64,000 bases of DNA from Pseudomonas sp. B20(2017) (GCF_002113125.1 NZ_NEJP01000001.1:186001-250000), one strand, 5' to 3'; positions 26,263 through 36,636 are shown, counted from the first letter of the stretch. Notes: generated by a model not told the origin, from the letters alone. Program-made: numbers and translations.

Positions 26263-28452
26263 ATGCGTCGTCTTCTGATCTGCCTGTTGCTTGGTTTCCT
26301 TCCCCTGCTGGCCCATGCCAGTGAGGCAACACGCCCGAAAGTCGGCCTGGTGCTGTCCGGTGGGGCGGCCCGTGGGCTGGCGCACATCGGTGTGCTCAAG
26401 GCTCTGGAAGAACAAGGCATCAAGATCGATGCGATTGCCGGCACCAGCATGGGCGCGGTGGTCGGCGGGCTGTATGCCTCGGGATACAAGATCGACGAGC
26501 TGGAAAAACTCGCCCTGACCATCGACTGGCAGCAGGCATTGTCCGACGCCCCGCCCCGCGAAGACGTGCCATTCCGGCGCAAACAGGACGACCGCGACTT
26601 TCTGGTGAAACAGAAACTGAGCTTTCGCGACGACGGCAGCCTCGGCCTGCCATTGGGGGTGATTCAGGGCCAGAACCTCGCGCTGCTGTTGGAAAGTCTG
26701 CTGGCCCACACCAGCGACACCCGGGATTTCGACAAGCTGCCGATTCCGTTCCGCGCCGTGACCACGGATATCGCCAACGGCGAAAAAGTGGTGTTCCGCA
26801 AGGGCCACCTGCCCCAGGTGATCCGCGCCAGCATGTCGATCCCGGCGGTGTTCGCTCCGGTCGAACTCGATGGCCGTCTGCTGGTGGATGGCGGCATGAC
26901 CGACAACATCCCCCTCGACGTGGCCCGGGAAATGGGCGTCGATGTGGCTATCGTGGTCGACATCGGCACTCCGCTGCGCAACCGCAAGCAATTGGTGACC
27001 GTCGTCGATGTACTGAACCAGTCGATCACCCTGATGACCCGGCGCAATTCCGAAGAGCAACTGGCGTCCTTGCACCCCGATGATGTGCTGATCCAGCCGC
27101 CGCTGGCCAGCTTCGGCGCCACCGATTTCGGTCGCGGCCAGGAGATGATCGACGCCGGCTATCGCGCGACCAAGGCCCTGGACGTTCGCCTCGCCCGCCT
27201 CAAACCCGCGCAATCGCAGGACGCCGAACTCAACACCGCGCGCGCACCGGGCCAGCGCACGCCGATCATCACCGCGATCAAGGTCGAGAACGACTCGAAA
27301 GTCGGCGATGACGTGATCCGCTACTACATCCGCCAGCACATCGGCGAACCGCTGGATCTGGGTCGTCTGCAAACCGACATGGGCACGCTGTACGGCCTCG
27401 ATTACTTCGAACAGGTGCAATACCGCGTGGTGCACAAGGGCCAGGATCACACGTTGGTGATCAGCGCGCGAGGCAAGCGCACCGGCACCGACTATCTGCG
27501 GGTCGGCCTCAACCTGTCGGATGACATGCGCGGCGACAGCGCCTTCAACCTCGGCGCCAGTTACCGCATGAACGGCATCAACCGCCTCGGCGCGGAATGG
27601 CTTACCCGGGCACAGATCGGCGATAAACAAGAGTTGTACAGCGAGTTCTATCAGCCATTGGACGTTGGCTCTCGCTACTTCGTGGCGCCCTATGCGTCGT
27701 TTGCCGCGCAGAACGTCGATTCGGTTCTGGACAACGATCCGATCGCCCAGTATCGCGTCGAGCGCTACGGCTTCGGCCTCAATGTCGGGCGGCAGATCGG
27801 CAACAGCGGCGAGGTCCGTTTCGGCGTCGGCGAGGCTTGGGGCAAGGCGGATGTGCGGATCGGCGATCAGGATCTGCCGAGCGAAAACTTCAACGAAGGG
27901 TTCTATGCCCTGAAGTATTCCTTCGACTCGCTGGACAACGTCTACTACCCCCACGAAGGCGAAGACATCGGCCTGACGCTGGTGCAGTTCGAACCGAGCC
28001 TGGGTTCCGACACGCGCTACCGGCAGTGGGAATTCAAACTGGACAAGGCCATGAGCAGTGGCCCGGATACGCTGATTCTGGGTGGCCGTTACGGCCGCAC
28101 GCTGGACGATGCCAATGTGGTGACCTCCAGTTTCCTGCTCGGCGGCGCTCGGCAATTGTCCGGTTTCCGCGAGGACGCGATCTCCGGACAGAACGTCAGT
28201 CTGATGCGCGCAGTGTATTACCGCCGCCTCACGCCGCGCTCTTACCTGCCGCTGGACTTCCCGTTGTACGCCGGTGCGTCACTGGAACGCGGCCGGGCCT
28301 GGAACAACGACAATGAATTCGACAGCGGCTACATCAATGCGGCCAGCGTGTTCATCGGCTTCGATACGCCACTGGGGCCATTGAATTTCAGCTATGGCCT
28401 GAACGATGCGGATGAACAGGCGGTGTACCTGAACCTCGGGCAGACCTTCTGA
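26263..28452 (+). CDS. plpD: PlpD-type patatin-like phospholipase autotransporter (type Vd)
   Basis: A 729-residue protein. Signal peptide (MRRLLICLLLGFLPLLAHAS); patatin domain (about 24-310) with oxyanion SGGAARG, nucleophile Ser62 in GTSMG and Asp209 in DGGMTDN; a single POTRA-like domain (about 325-405, IRYYIRQHIGEPLDLGRLQT); then an Omp85-type beta-barrel ending in Phe (YLNLGQTF). This is the layout of PlpD of P. aeruginosa, whose lipase domain (phospholipase A1) is exported through its own barrel. All catalytic residues are present. Confidence 0.92.
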   Translation: MRRLLICLLLGFLPLLAHASEATRPKVGLVLSGGAARGLAHIGVLKALEEQGIKIDAIAGTSMGAVVGGLYASGYKIDELEKLALTIDWQQALSDAPPREDVPFRRKQDDRDFLVKQKLSFRDDGSLGLPLGVIQGQNLALLLESLLAHTSDTRDFDKLPIPFRAVTTDIANGEKVVFRKGHLPQVIRASMSIPAVFAPVELDGRLLVDGGMTDNIPLDVAREMGVDVAIVVDIGTPLRNRKQLVTVVDVLNQSITLMTRRNSEEQLASLHPDDVLIQPPLASFGATDFGRGQEMIDAGYRATKALDVRLARLKPAQSQDAELNTARAPGQRTPIITAIKVENDSKVGDDVIRYYIRQHIGEPLDLGRLQTDMGTLYGLDYFEQVQYRVVHKGQDHTLVISARGKRTGTDYLRVGLNLSDDMRGDSAFNLGASYRMNGINRLGAEWLTRAQIGDKQELYSEFYQPLDVGSRYFVAPYASFAAQNVDSVLDNDPIAQYRVERYGFGLNVGRQIGNSGEVRFGVGEAWGKADVRIGDQDLPSENFNEGFYALKYSFDSLDNVYYPHEGEDIGLTLVQFEPSLGSDTRYRQWEFKLDKAMSSGPDTLILGGRYGRTLDDANVVTSSFLLGGARQLSGFREDAISGQNVSLMRAVYYRRLTPRSYLPLDFPLYAGASLERGRAWNNDNEFDSGYINAASVFIGFDTPLGPLNFSYGLNDADEQAVYLNLGQTF

Positions 28453-28458
28453 CGGCGG

Positions 28459-30246
28459 TCAGCGAATCCCCGCCAACAGCGTGCGCGCCGTTTGCTTGAG
28501 GGGTTCGTCGGCTTCCTTGAGCAATTCGTTGAGCAAAGCAATGGCGCTGTCGATATCACCGTCGTCGATGCAGGTCTGGGCCTGTTCGAGCTTGCCGGCG
28601 TTGGCGGCGTCCGAGGGTTCGGGTTCCAGTTCCGGGGCATGCAGCTCCAGCGGTTCCAGCGACAGCGACGAACCGGGATCGCCAAACTCGTTGAGAAAGT
28701 CCTCGTCCAGCGGCTGCGTTTCTGGTTCGGCGATCCATTCCAGCTCGGCGGATTCGGCATCGTCAGGCAGGCTTTCCGGCAATTCAAAATCCTGTGGCAA
28801 TACCTGCAGATCGGAGCCGAGCGTTGATGGCGCCTGTTCAGGTTCGGAAGTGGTCGGGCGAGTTTCCTCAAGATCCCAACTGGAGGCCATCGAGAGCTGA
28901 TCCAGGTTCAGTTCGAAATTGTCTTCGGCTACGGGTTCGACAGGCGTGGTGGGTTCGATCGGCAGCGCGGCAATCACCGGGGCCACCGCCACCACAGGTG
29001 CAGCGCTGACCAGTTTCGGATAGCGGGCGCGAATCTCCTGCAAGCGCTGATCCTCGACCCCGAGCTGGCGCAGGTGGCTTTCCTGCCGGTCGTAGGCCGG
29101 CGTATCGCCCTGCCGCCCTAGCACTTCAAGCAACTGCACGCCGAGGTCGATGCGTTCCGGCTCGCGCAGCAACGCATCACGCAGCAAACCGGCAGCCTCG
29201 CCCAAACGTCCGTAGGCCAGATAAATGCCGACCGCTTCCAGCACATCGCCGTTGGCGTGGTCCTCACGATGTTCGACAGCAGTGTGAACGGCACTCGGCT
29301 GCATCGGTTCGGCGTCGTCGACCGGAGATTCGTTTTGTGCTGGCAGGAACGGCGTCGGCGCAGAAGCCCCTTGCGCCTGCTGACGTTGCCGGCGCACATA
29401 CAACCCTGCCACCAGCAATCCCAAGACCACCACCAGTCCGCCGAGCAGCGGCCAATTGAGTGAATCCTCCTGAGCCTCGACCGGGGCAATGACCGGCGCC
29501 GGCACAGGCGCCACGGGCGCTACTGGTACCGGCGGCGCCTGTTGCACTTCAATCAGGCGGGCCTGCAAATCACCGAGCTGTTTCTTGCCGTCAGCGATCA
29601 GGACTTCCTGCGCCTGAAGCTTCACGTTCAATTCATCGATGGTTTTTTGCAGTTGCTGGTTCTGCACAAGGCTCGCCGCCAGTTGCTCGGCCTGCGCGTC
29701 CGCAACCGAGGCCGGTGGCTGCAAAGGCGCAGCAGGTTTGGTCGGAGCTTTTGCGGACGGAGCCTCGGGGGTCGGGAACTCCGACGATTGCGCACGAGCA
29801 TTCGGTTCGTCGGTAGCCGGGACGATTCCCGGCGAACCCGGCGGGTCGATCAGCACGGTGTATTCGCGCAGCAGGTGGCCGTTGGGCTGATCGAGCTGCA
29901 CGAGGAAATTCAGAAAGGGTTCGTTGACCGGTTTGGTCGAAGTCACACGGATCATGTTGCGATTGCCGCGCAGGATCGGGGTGAACTTGAGGTCATTGAG
30001 AAAGAACACGCGCTCGATACCGGCGCGGCCGAATTCGTCCGCTGTGGCCAGACTGACCTTGAGGTCGCTTTCACTGAGGCCTGCAACATCCACCAGGGCG
30101 ATGTCGGCCGTGAGTGGTTGATTGAGGGCTGAGTGCACGGTGATGTCACCGAGCCCCAGCGCCAATGAGGCGGTGGACCAGGTCAATACACCGGCCACCA
30201 GCAGCGAGTTGGCGCAACGCAGTACTACGTGCCGACTTCCGAGCAT
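28459..30246 (-). CDS. FimV-like polar peptidoglycan-binding protein, short form
   Basis: A 595-residue FimV/HubP-family protein. Signal peptide; FimV N-terminal domain (about 30-140, LGDITVHSALNQPLTADIAL); Pro/Ala linker; coiled coil (about 175-215); one TM helix (WPLLGGLVVVLGLLVAGLYV); TPR-like part (EAVGIYLAYGRLGEAAGLL); acidic linker; C-terminal FimV domain (SAIALLNELLKEADEPLKQT). No LysM motif is apparent and it is shorter than the ~900-residue FimV of P. aeruginosa, so it may be a paralogue. The start at 30246 is chosen because AAGGG lies six bases upstream; the ATG at 30252 would touch it. Confidence 0.8.
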   Translation of the reverse strand: MLGSRHVVLRCANSLLVAGVLTWSTASLALGLGDITVHSALNQPLTADIALVDVAGLSESDLKVSLATADEFGRAGIERVFFLNDLKFTPILRGNRNMIRVTSTKPVNEPFLNFLVQLDQPNGHLLREYTVLIDPPGSPGIVPATDEPNARAQSSEFPTPEAPSAKAPTKPAAPLQPPASVADAQAEQLAASLVQNQQLQKTIDELNVKLQAQEVLIADGKKQLGDLQARLIEVQQAPPVPVAPVAPVPAPVIAPVEAQEDSLNWPLLGGLVVVLGLLVAGLYVRRQRQQAQGASAPTPFLPAQNESPVDDAEPMQPSAVHTAVEHREDHANGDVLEAVGIYLAYGRLGEAAGLLRDALLREPERIDLGVQLLEVLGRQGDTPAYDRQESHLRQLGVEDQRLQEIRARYPKLVSAAPVVAVAPVIAALPIEPTTPVEPVAEDNFELNLDQLSMASSWDLEETRPTTSEPEQAPSTLGSDLQVLPQDFELPESLPDDAESAELEWIAEPETQPLDEDFLNEFGDPGSSLSLEPLELHAPELEPEPSDAANAGKLEQAQTCIDDGDIDSAIALLNELLKEADEPLKQTARTLLAGIR

Positions 30247-30373
30247 GAGCATCCCTTAAATAAGCAAAACCGACTTCTATGCGTTCGCACATCCGGTACG
30301 AACACGATATTGCCTAGTAGTTCTTATAGTCTGCCCAGCGTGATCTCTCAAAGAATCGGCACGCAGTTATGCC

Positions 30374-30808
30374 TCAAGACTTTTCCAGGTTGGCCAGAAT
30401 GTGTCCGTGAACCCGCATGCAGACCTTCATGTCCGCCTCATCGATGCCCTCGAACAATTCCTTGCGCAGTTGCGTGGCGATGGTTTCGATCTGTTCGATC
30501 AGCGGCAGGGCTGGTGAGCACAACACGATTTTTTTCGCCCGGCGGTCTTCCATCACGGACTGGCGTTGTACCAGGCCCTGGCTTTCCAGACTGTCGAGCA
30601 GACGGGCCAGTGTCGGCCCTTCGACGCCGACGCTTTGCGCCAGCTCTCGTTGGGTCGGCGCCTCTTCGAAACGCGCCAGATGCAGCAGCACCAGCCAGCG
30701 TGCCTGGGACAATCCCAGGCCGGCCAGCCGGCGATCCAGTTCGGCACGCCAGCCACGGGACATCTGGGCCAATTGCATGCCAAAACGGTGTTGGTCGGTT
30801 AACGGCAT
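30374..30808 (-). CDS. MarR/SlyA-family regulator
   Basis: A 144-residue winged-helix regulator. The recognition region (PTQRELAQSVGVEGPTLARL) and wing (VQRQSVMEDRRAKKIVL, with the conserved DxR) are typical of MarR/SlyA. An inverted repeat (30846-30864) just upstream may be its operator. No obvious target gene lies next to it. Confidence 0.87.
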   Translation of the reverse strand: MPLTDQHRFGMQLAQMSRGWRAELDRRLAGLGLSQARWLVLLHLARFEEAPTQRELAQSVGVEGPTLARLLDSLESQGLVQRQSVMEDRRAKKIVLCSPALPLIEQIETIATQLRKELFEGIDEADMKVCMRVHGHILANLEKS

Positions 30809-30845
30809 AAAACACTCATGATTAGACTGAACAAATAGAGAAAAA

Positions 30846-30864
30846 CTAATTATTAGTCAGCTAA
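30846..30864. promoter_or_regulatory. Candidate MarR operator
   Basis: CTAATTATTAG is a perfect 11-base palindrome (30846-30856) overlapping a second one, TTAGTCAGCTAA (TTAG-N4-CTAA, 30853-30864). They lie 38-56 bases upstream of the MarR start, where autoregulatory sites of this family usually are. Confidence 0.4.
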
Positions 30865-30942
30865 GCATGACATTTGACTATAGGCAAGAGGCGTCCGGTA
30901 CTGAATCGTTACAACCGTATAACGGTTGGCACAAACGCCCTC

Positions 30943-33072
30943 TTACATTTCAAACTCGGATTGCAGCGCAGCCCGTACGCAATACAGCACGCCTTCCGGA
31001 ACACGACCGGCAAACAGCTCGGCCACTTCGGCGACCGACGGCAACTCGCCTTCGCCATCAAGGAACGCATCCTGGACTTCACCCATCAGATCCTCCGGCA
31101 AATCCAGCGCCTGCTCCAGCGACAGCTGCTGCTTGCCGATGGCTTCGGCGAGCATGGTGTAGACGTTCTTTTCCGAGCACTGCAATTGACCCGCAATCTG
31201 CAACGGTGTCATGCCGGCGCGGGCCAGGGTGATCAGTTCGTGGCGCACGTCGGCCACCACTTTCGGTGTCTCGGCCTCGCCGCCGAGCACTTCGAGGAAG
31301 GCCTCGCCGTAACGCTCCAGCTTGCGCGCACCGACGCCGCTGACCCGGGCCATGTCAGCCAGCGAGGTCGGCTGGCTGCGGAGCATTTCCAGCAGGGTCG
31401 AGTCGGGGAAGATGACGTACGGCGGCACGCCGTGTTCTTCCGCCAGTTTGCGCCGCAGGGCACGCAGCGCTTCCCACTGTTCGCGCTCTTCGCCACGCAC
31501 AAGCTGGCTGGCCTGGCTCTTGCTGCCGCTCTTGGCGGTGATTTGCGGCTTGAGGTCGCGGCGCAGCTCCAGGCTCACTTCGCCCTTGAGCAGCGGCCGG
31601 CAGGTGTCGCTCAAACGCAGCCCGCCGTAGCCTTCATGATCGACGTCCGCCAGGCCACGGGCGACCAATTGGCGGAACAGAGAACGCCATTCGCTCTCCC
31701 CCAGCGCCTTGCCCACGCCGAACACAGACAGGTGCTGATGGCCGAAGCTGCGAACCTTTTCGTTGTCCTTGCCCAGCAACACGTCCACCAGATGGCCAAC
31801 GCCGTAACGCTGCCCGGTGCGATAGATCGCCGATAGCGCCTGACGCGCAGGCTCGGTGGCGTCCCAGGTCTGCACGCCGTCGATGCAGTTGTCGCAGTGG
31901 CCACATGGCTCGGGCATGTCTTCGTCGAAATACGCCAGCAGTGCCTGACGGCGGCAGCGGGTTTCTTCGCAGAGCGAGAGCATGGCGTCGAGCTTGTGTT
32001 GCTCCAGACGCTTGTGGCGTTCGTCGCCCTCGGAGTTCTGCAGCATCTGCTTGAGCATCACCACGTCTTGCAGACCGTAGGCCATCCACGCGTCCGCCGG
32101 CAGACCGTCACGGCCTCCGCGCCCGGTTTCCTGGTAATACGCCTCAAGGGATTTCGGCAGGTCGAGGTGAGCGACGAAGCGCACGTTGGGTTTGTCGATG
32201 CCCATACCGAACGCCACAGTGGCGACCATGATCAGGCCTTCCTCGTTGAGGAAGCGCTTCTGGTGATAGGCGCGCAGATCGTTGGGCAGACCGGCGTGGT
32301 ACGGCAGCGCCGGGAAACCCTGCTCGGTGAGAAACGCGGCCACCTCTTCCACCTTCTTGCGTGACAGGCAGTAGACGATGCCGGCATCGCTGCGCCGCTC
32401 GGCGAGAAACGCCAGCAACTGTTTGCGCGGCTGCTCCTTGGGCACGATGCGGTAGAAGATGTTCGGCCGGTCGAAGCTCGACAGGAAACGCTCGGCGTTC
32501 TGCAAATGCAGACGGGTGACGATTTCTTCGCGAGTACGCTTGTCGGCGGTGGCGGTCAGGGCGATGCGCGGCACGTCGGGGAACATTTCCGCCAGTTGCC
32601 CCAGTTGCAGGTATTCCGGGCGGAAGTCGTGGCCCCATTGCGACACGCAGTGCGCTTCGTCGATGGCGAACAGGGCGATGTTCAAACCTTGCAGAAATGA
32701 CAGCATCCGCGGCTGCACCAGACGCTCCGGCGCCAGATAGAGCATTTTCACTTCGCCACGCTTGATCCGGGTGGCGAGGTCGCGCTGCTGTTCGGCGCTC
32801 AGGGTGGAGTTCAACGCGGCGGCGGCCACGCCCAGCTCTTCGAGGGTCGCAACCTGATCGTCCATCAGCGCGATCAGCGGCGACACCACCACCGCCAGGC
32901 CGTCGCGCAGCAGGGCCGGCACCTGGAAGCACAGGGACTTGCCGCCGCCGGTCGGCATCAGGACAAGGGCATCACCGCCACTGGCCACGCGCTCAATGAT
33001 TGCACCCTGACGGCCACGGAAACTGTCGTAGCCGAAGATGTCCTTGAGGACGCGTTGAGCCTGTTCGAGCAT
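30943..33072 (-). CDS. recQ: ATP-dependent DNA helicase RecQ
   Basis: A 709-residue 3'-5' helicase. Walker A PTGGGKS (Lys45), DEAH box (138-141), helicase motif VI ([10 protein letters not shown]), zinc-binding cysteines ([10 protein letters not shown] and CGHCDNC), RQC winged helix, HRDC domain, and a final helix-turn-helix segment ([20 protein letters not shown]) of the HTH_40 type absent from the 609-residue E. coli RecQ. The start at 33072 ([10 protein letters not shown]) has GGAGTTTTT in front; the longer frame is not needed. Confidence 0.95.
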   Translation of the reverse strand: MLEQAQRVLKDIFGYDSFRGRQGAIIERVASGGDALVLMPTGGGKSLCFQVPALLRDGLAVVVSPLIALMDDQVATLEELGVAAAALNSTLSAEQQRDLATRIKRGEVKMLYLAPERLVQPRMLSFLQGLNIALFAIDEAHCVSQWGHDFRPEYLQLGQLAEMFPDVPRIALTATADKRTREEIVTRLHLQNAERFLSSFDRPNIFYRIVPKEQPRKQLLAFLAERRSDAGIVYCLSRKKVEEVAAFLTEQGFPALPYHAGLPNDLRAYHQKRFLNEEGLIMVATVAFGMGIDKPNVRFVAHLDLPKSLEAYYQETGRGGRDGLPADAWMAYGLQDVVMLKQMLQNSEGDERHKRLEQHKLDAMLSLCEETRCRRQALLAYFDEDMPEPCGHCDNCIDGVQTWDATEPARQALSAIYRTGQRYGVGHLVDVLLGKDNEKVRSFGHQHLSVFGVGKALGESEWRSLFRQLVARGLADVDHEGYGGLRLSDTCRPLLKGEVSLELRRDLKPQITAKSGSKSQASQLVRGEEREQWEALRALRRKLAEEHGVPPYVIFPDSTLLEMLRSQPTSLADMARVSGVGARKLERYGEAFLEVLGGEAETPKVVADVRHELITLARAGMTPLQIAGQLQCSEKNVYTMLAEAIGKQQLSLEQALDLPEDLMGEVQDAFLDGEGELPSVAEVAELFAGRVPEGVLYCVRAALQSEFEM

Positions 33073-33348
33073 AAAAACTCCAAAAATCCACCGAAACATC
33101 CCTGCACAGGCTGGTTCAAGACAGCCGAGGCTGCTTTAAACAAAACGTAAGGGCGCATTGCATCGCGCCCTGGATAATCAGCCGCGACACCGGCAGGGAT
33201 CGCAAAGCGCGGCAGTATACCCGAGCCCTCCCCGGCAAAGGGCACCGCCGATAAGAAGCTTGTGCGGGCAAATCTGCCGTGCGGCTGGCTTGAGGGCTCA
33301 AGAAGGCCTAGAATTCCCGCATTGTTTATTCCCCAAGGTAGCCCTTTA

Positions 33349-33936
33349 ATGTCCTTCGCCGAGCAACTAACCCGCCTGCAAGTCTTCCTCGACGCCGACG
33401 AGCTGCATGAAGAGGCGCTGGATTACGTGGCCGCTCACGGTTACCTGACTGCGCTGTCGATCTGCGCCGATGTGGTGCCGGATCGTGAGTGGATCGACGC
33501 CCTGTTCGCCGAAGAGCCGCATTACAGCAGCGAAGCCCAGCGTGAAGAGATCGAAGCCACGCTGATCGGCCTGAAAGCTCACATCGCCCGCCAACTGGCG
33601 TCGGATGAGGAATTCGAGCTGCCATGCGAACTGGACCTGGGCGACGACCCGGACGATTCCGAACTGCGCGGCTGGTGCATCGGTTTCATGGAAGGCGTGT
33701 TCCTGCGTGAAGCGGCCTGGTTCGAAACCGCCGAAGAAGAAGTCAGCGAAATGTTGCTGCCGATCATGGTCGGTTCGGGCCTGTTCGACGAACAGCCCGA
33801 GTTCGAAGACATCGCCAAAGACGCCAATCTGATGGACGACATGATCGTCCAGATCCCGGAAGCCCTGACCGCGCTGTACCTGTTGTGCCAGGCACCCGAC
33901 GAAAAACCGGCGATCCTCAAGCCACGTCACCACTAA
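33349..33936 (+). CDS. UPF0149/YecA-family protein
   Basis: A 195-residue, very acidic protein with SFAEQLTRLQVFLDADELHE and the family block RGWCIGFMEGVFLREAAW. YgfB/UPF0149 proteins are all-helical; in P. aeruginosa YgfB affects the AlpA/ampDh3 antibiotic-tolerance pathway, but this member is not clearly that one. AAGGTAG precedes the ATG. It is followed ten bases later by ybaN. Confidence 0.85.
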   Translation: MSFAEQLTRLQVFLDADELHEEALDYVAAHGYLTALSICADVVPDREWIDALFAEEPHYSSEAQREEIEATLIGLKAHIARQLASDEEFELPCELDLGDDPDDSELRGWCIGFMEGVFLREAAWFETAEEEVSEMLLPIMVGSGLFDEQPEFEDIAKDANLMDDMIVQIPEALTALYLLCQAPDEKPAILKPRHH

Positions 33937-33946
33937 GTATCAGCCT

Positions 33947-34342
33947 ATGGACAACCCCATAGGCAACCGCCCCCTGATGTTGCGCTACATCCTGCTGGCC
34001 GTCGGCTGGCTTAGCGTGGCATTGGGGGTGATCGGGATTTTCCTGCCTGTTCTCCCCACTACCCCCTTCCTGCTGCTGGCTGCCGCCTGCTTCGCCCGCA
34101 GCTCTCCGCGTTTCTATCAATGGCTGGTCGAGCATCCCCGGCTCGGGCCGTGGATCCGTGACTACCTCGATGGCAACGGTATACCGCTTAAAGGCAAGGT
34201 CTACGCGATCGGGCTGATGTGGGTGAGCATTCTGTTTTCCTGCTATCTGGTGCCGCTGGTGTGGGCTCGGGGGTTCATGCTGACGAGTGCGGTGTTGGTG
34301 ACGGTTTATATCTTGCGGCAGAAGACGCTGAACAAGCGCTGA
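33947..34342 (+). CDS. ybaN: YbaN family (DUF454) inner-membrane protein
   Basis: A 131-residue protein with three to four membrane segments. The motif VALGVIGIFLPVLPTTPFLL followed by LAAACFARSSPRFYQWL is the DUF454 signature. Its role is unknown. It is the last gene of normal host composition before the AT-rich island to its right. Confidence 0.9.
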   Translation: MDNPIGNRPLMLRYILLAVGWLSVALGVIGIFLPVLPTTPFLLLAAACFARSSPRFYQWLVEHPRLGPWIRDYLDGNGIPLKGKVYAIGLMWVSILFSCYLVPLVWARGFMLTSAVLVTVYILRQKTLNKR

Positions 34343-35202
34343 TCACTGGTAACCGCTCGTCGATAAACCTTGAGCACCTGTTAGACCTGCCCCTCCTTCC
34401 TCCCCACAGGTTCAATAAAAATGCCTCTGCAACACCCACTTCCAGATGCGAAATCAACATCGTCTCATGTTAGGAAAAAGTTTCTCAGCGTGTGGGACTT
34501 CCGTTACAGCAATACCCTGAGATGCTACCGGCCCTGCTTCAGCACGATTCCTCCCTGAGCGCGCTCAGTTATCCAAGTGCTTGGGATGAGGAAACTAATA
34601 CGATGGAAAAGGTTATGAAGTAATTCAAGCGTATTGGCAGCAGCACTGACCTGTCGATGACGATTTCCGGCAAGAAATCCAAGGGCCCGGCAGGTTCCCG
34701 GAACCCAATCGCGTAAGTCCCCCCAATACCGATAATGATTTGAGTTTTCCTAAGCGACGAACACGAAAGTGAGTTTTGTCTGGGCGTCTGTTCACCAGAT
34801 CAGGGAGGGATGTCTACAGCAGTGTCCAAGAATACGGAGGGGTAGTTGGCTTGCCCAGCGCGGGAGCCCTTCGTCCGAGGGAATCCTTCCTGTGGACTCA
34901 ACAATTTCGCAATGTTTTAAGCCCCCCGACTAGCAATCATGGCCGCTGCCACTATGGCAGTCACAGCAGTTCGGTCAAACTCCGTTTTTTCAGTGCGTCG
35001 TGAAAACCGCTATTGAGGCTGCCCCAGCCCCATCTAACGCGCTAGGCGTAGTATTGCTACGCTCCAAATATCCACACAAAAGATGGCATTATGCTAGCCA
35101 GCTAGCCTAGTATTGGTTTTCGCGTAGGGAGGCGCTAGGGCACAAGCATTCGATAGCTCCACCCGCGCACTCTCTCAGAAATTGGTGCTGGAGACTTTGT
35201 TA
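34343..35202. other. Left flank of the island, no intact gene recognised
   Basis: About 860 bases of mixed composition. All six frames are broken by stops; the longest frames (about 34522-34623 and 34776-35003) give peptides I do not recognise and have no convincing ribosome-binding site. It may hold decayed remnants of an earlier insertion and surely holds the promoter of the defence operon. No integrase, tRNA or clear direct repeat was found. Confidence 0.5.
35042..35138. promoter_or_regulatory. CTAG cluster and inverted repeats upstream of the defence operon
   Basis: Five CTAG tetramers in 97 bases (35042, 35094, 35102, 35107, 35135), a tetramer normally rare in Pseudomonas DNA. Within it are GCTAGC-N2-GCTAGC, an inverted repeat GCGTAG-N5-CTACGC, and TAGTATTG twice. 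Possibly operators for control of the operon. Confidence 0.35.
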
Positions 35203-36636
35203 ATGGCTTTCGATGCATCACCCTCTTGGAGCGGTTTCAATTACCAGGGAAAAGTAGCGCTTTATTATGCTTTAGTCCTGATAAACAAAGAAACTACCGA
35301 CGCGGACCTCTCAGCATATAGCCTTATGCTTGAGTCAACTGAAGATTTTGAGATAAAAAAAAATGATAAATCGGTATCAATTCATCAAGTAAAGGCTTAC
35401 AACAAGAGCACCTTCGAAAAATACTCAAATGCGCTAATCGAAATAACTCTTGAACTTTACAAACAGCCAACCGTCTATGGCTTCGTCCACACTTGGAAAG
35501 CCATCAACAACAGACCTAGTTTCACTACTCTGACCGACTCTATAAAAAATGACCTTACCCTCATTTGCAATGAGTACAAGGATAGCACTGACAAAGTCGA
35601 TACGACGATAGGGAAAGCAGCTTCAGACTCTAAAAAAATTACAAAAACTTCAGCAATTTTACGTTATGCATTTCCTACTAAGTCGGCTGATGACCTTTAC
35701 ACTATCTTGATGGAGGTTCTTACTGGTAAAAATGATGCCCTGAGCAGAGTTGAGAGCTACGAGTATGACGACAAGAAAAAATATTGCGACCTAGACGACA
35801 TCAATAAAAAGATAAAAAATCAAATCACTCTTGCTTTTCAAGCTCGCAAAAAAATCATTACCGACGATCATCTCGACAAAACCTTTCACCACTACCTCGG
35901 CATGATTGACAGGCATATCATTGGTCGCCACAAAACAATAGCTGATGCGAAAAAGATCTCCATAAGCATTAATACGCTGATTCTCGTACTCGAGACCGAC
36001 TTGGAAGATATCAGCAAGGACTATCTGTCTTCCAAGTTCAAAGAAAGATTCTCATATCAAATCGACCAATACATGGGTGACGAATTAGATTACCCTGATA
36101 TAGGTGATGATCAGCCTTGCAACCTCCAAGCTGCATGTGCCATTTTACTAGCATTACACCCGCGCGATCTGTGGGAGCACTATCGAAGCTTTTCGCCCCA
36201 TTTACTTCTGGATGACTCAAGCAATACAAATAATGCTTTCACTTATAATGATGAAGGTATACGTCTCTACCTGCTCAAGATTCTACACACTGTGGACATC
36301 GCCAAGTCTGAACACAATGCCACACGTCACCAATTCACCTATCGTTCCAAAACCCCTCCACTCCAAAACTATCTACCCACCACTATTACAAACAATGGAA
36401 GGCTTGATTTAACCTCAAAGCAGATGCATTCGAATCCCTGCTTGTCGGAAGTTCTATACGAAATAGAAAACTTGATTCATTGCGGAGAAACAGAGCATAT
36501 ATTCTATCCGGATGCTGAAAAAAACACCGAAGCACCAATGGAAACTGATGCTGATCAACGTCTAAAAAGAACCGAGACTTTTAAAAGCATTAGCATTATT
36601 CCACTTCAAAAGGCCAAGATTGAGCTAGCCAAATGA
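35203..36636 (+). CDS. lmuA: LmuA-like effector: Cap4/PD-(D/E)xK-type nuclease of a Lamassu (ABC-3C) system
   Basis: A 477-residue protein with AT-rich codons. The N-terminus has SWSGFNYQGKVALYYAL, then LESTEDFEI (Glu44, Glu47, Asp48) and, after a short turn, IHQVKAYN (Gln62, Lys64). This E...ED...QxK pattern following GFxYQ is that of the Cap4/DUF4297 restriction-fold nuclease. The rest is helical with no recognised motif, as in C-terminal domains of ABC-three-component effectors. ATG at 35203 has GGAG nine bases upstream; a TTG at 35182 is less likely. Its stop overlaps the next ATG (ATGA). Expected role: DNA cleavage once the ATPase complex senses foreign DNA. Family assignment is by motif and operon order only. 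Confidence 0.7.
   Translation: MAFDASPSWSGFNYQGKVALYYALVLINKETTDADLSAYSLMLESTEDFEIKKNDKSVSIHQVKAYNKSTFEKYSNALIEITLELYKQPTVYGFVHTWKAINNRPSFTTLTDSIKNDLTLICNEYKDSTDKVDTTIGKAASDSKKITKTSAILRYAFPTKSADDLYTILMEVLTGKNDALSRVESYEYDDKKKYCDLDDINKKIKNQITLAFQARKKIITDDHLDKTFHHYLGMIDRHIIGRHKTIADAKKISISINTLILVLETDLEDISKDYLSSKFKERFSYQIDQYMGDELDYPDIGDDQPCNLQAACAILLALHPRDLWEHYRSFSPHLLLDDSSNTNNAFTYNDEGIRLYLLKILHTVDIAKSEHNATRHQFTYRSKTPPLQNYLPTTITNNGRLDLTSKQMHSNPCLSEVLYEIENLIHCGETEHIFYPDAEKNTEAPMETDADQRLKRTETFKSISIIPLQKAKIELAK

Noticed and set aside
26239..28155. 638-codon minus-strand frame opposite plpD
   Set aside because: Antisense of a complete patatin-barrel gene; no motifs.
34776..35003. 75-codon frame left of the defence operon
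   Set aside because: No ATG with a ribosome-binding site, no similarity recognised; listed as part of the non-coding flank.
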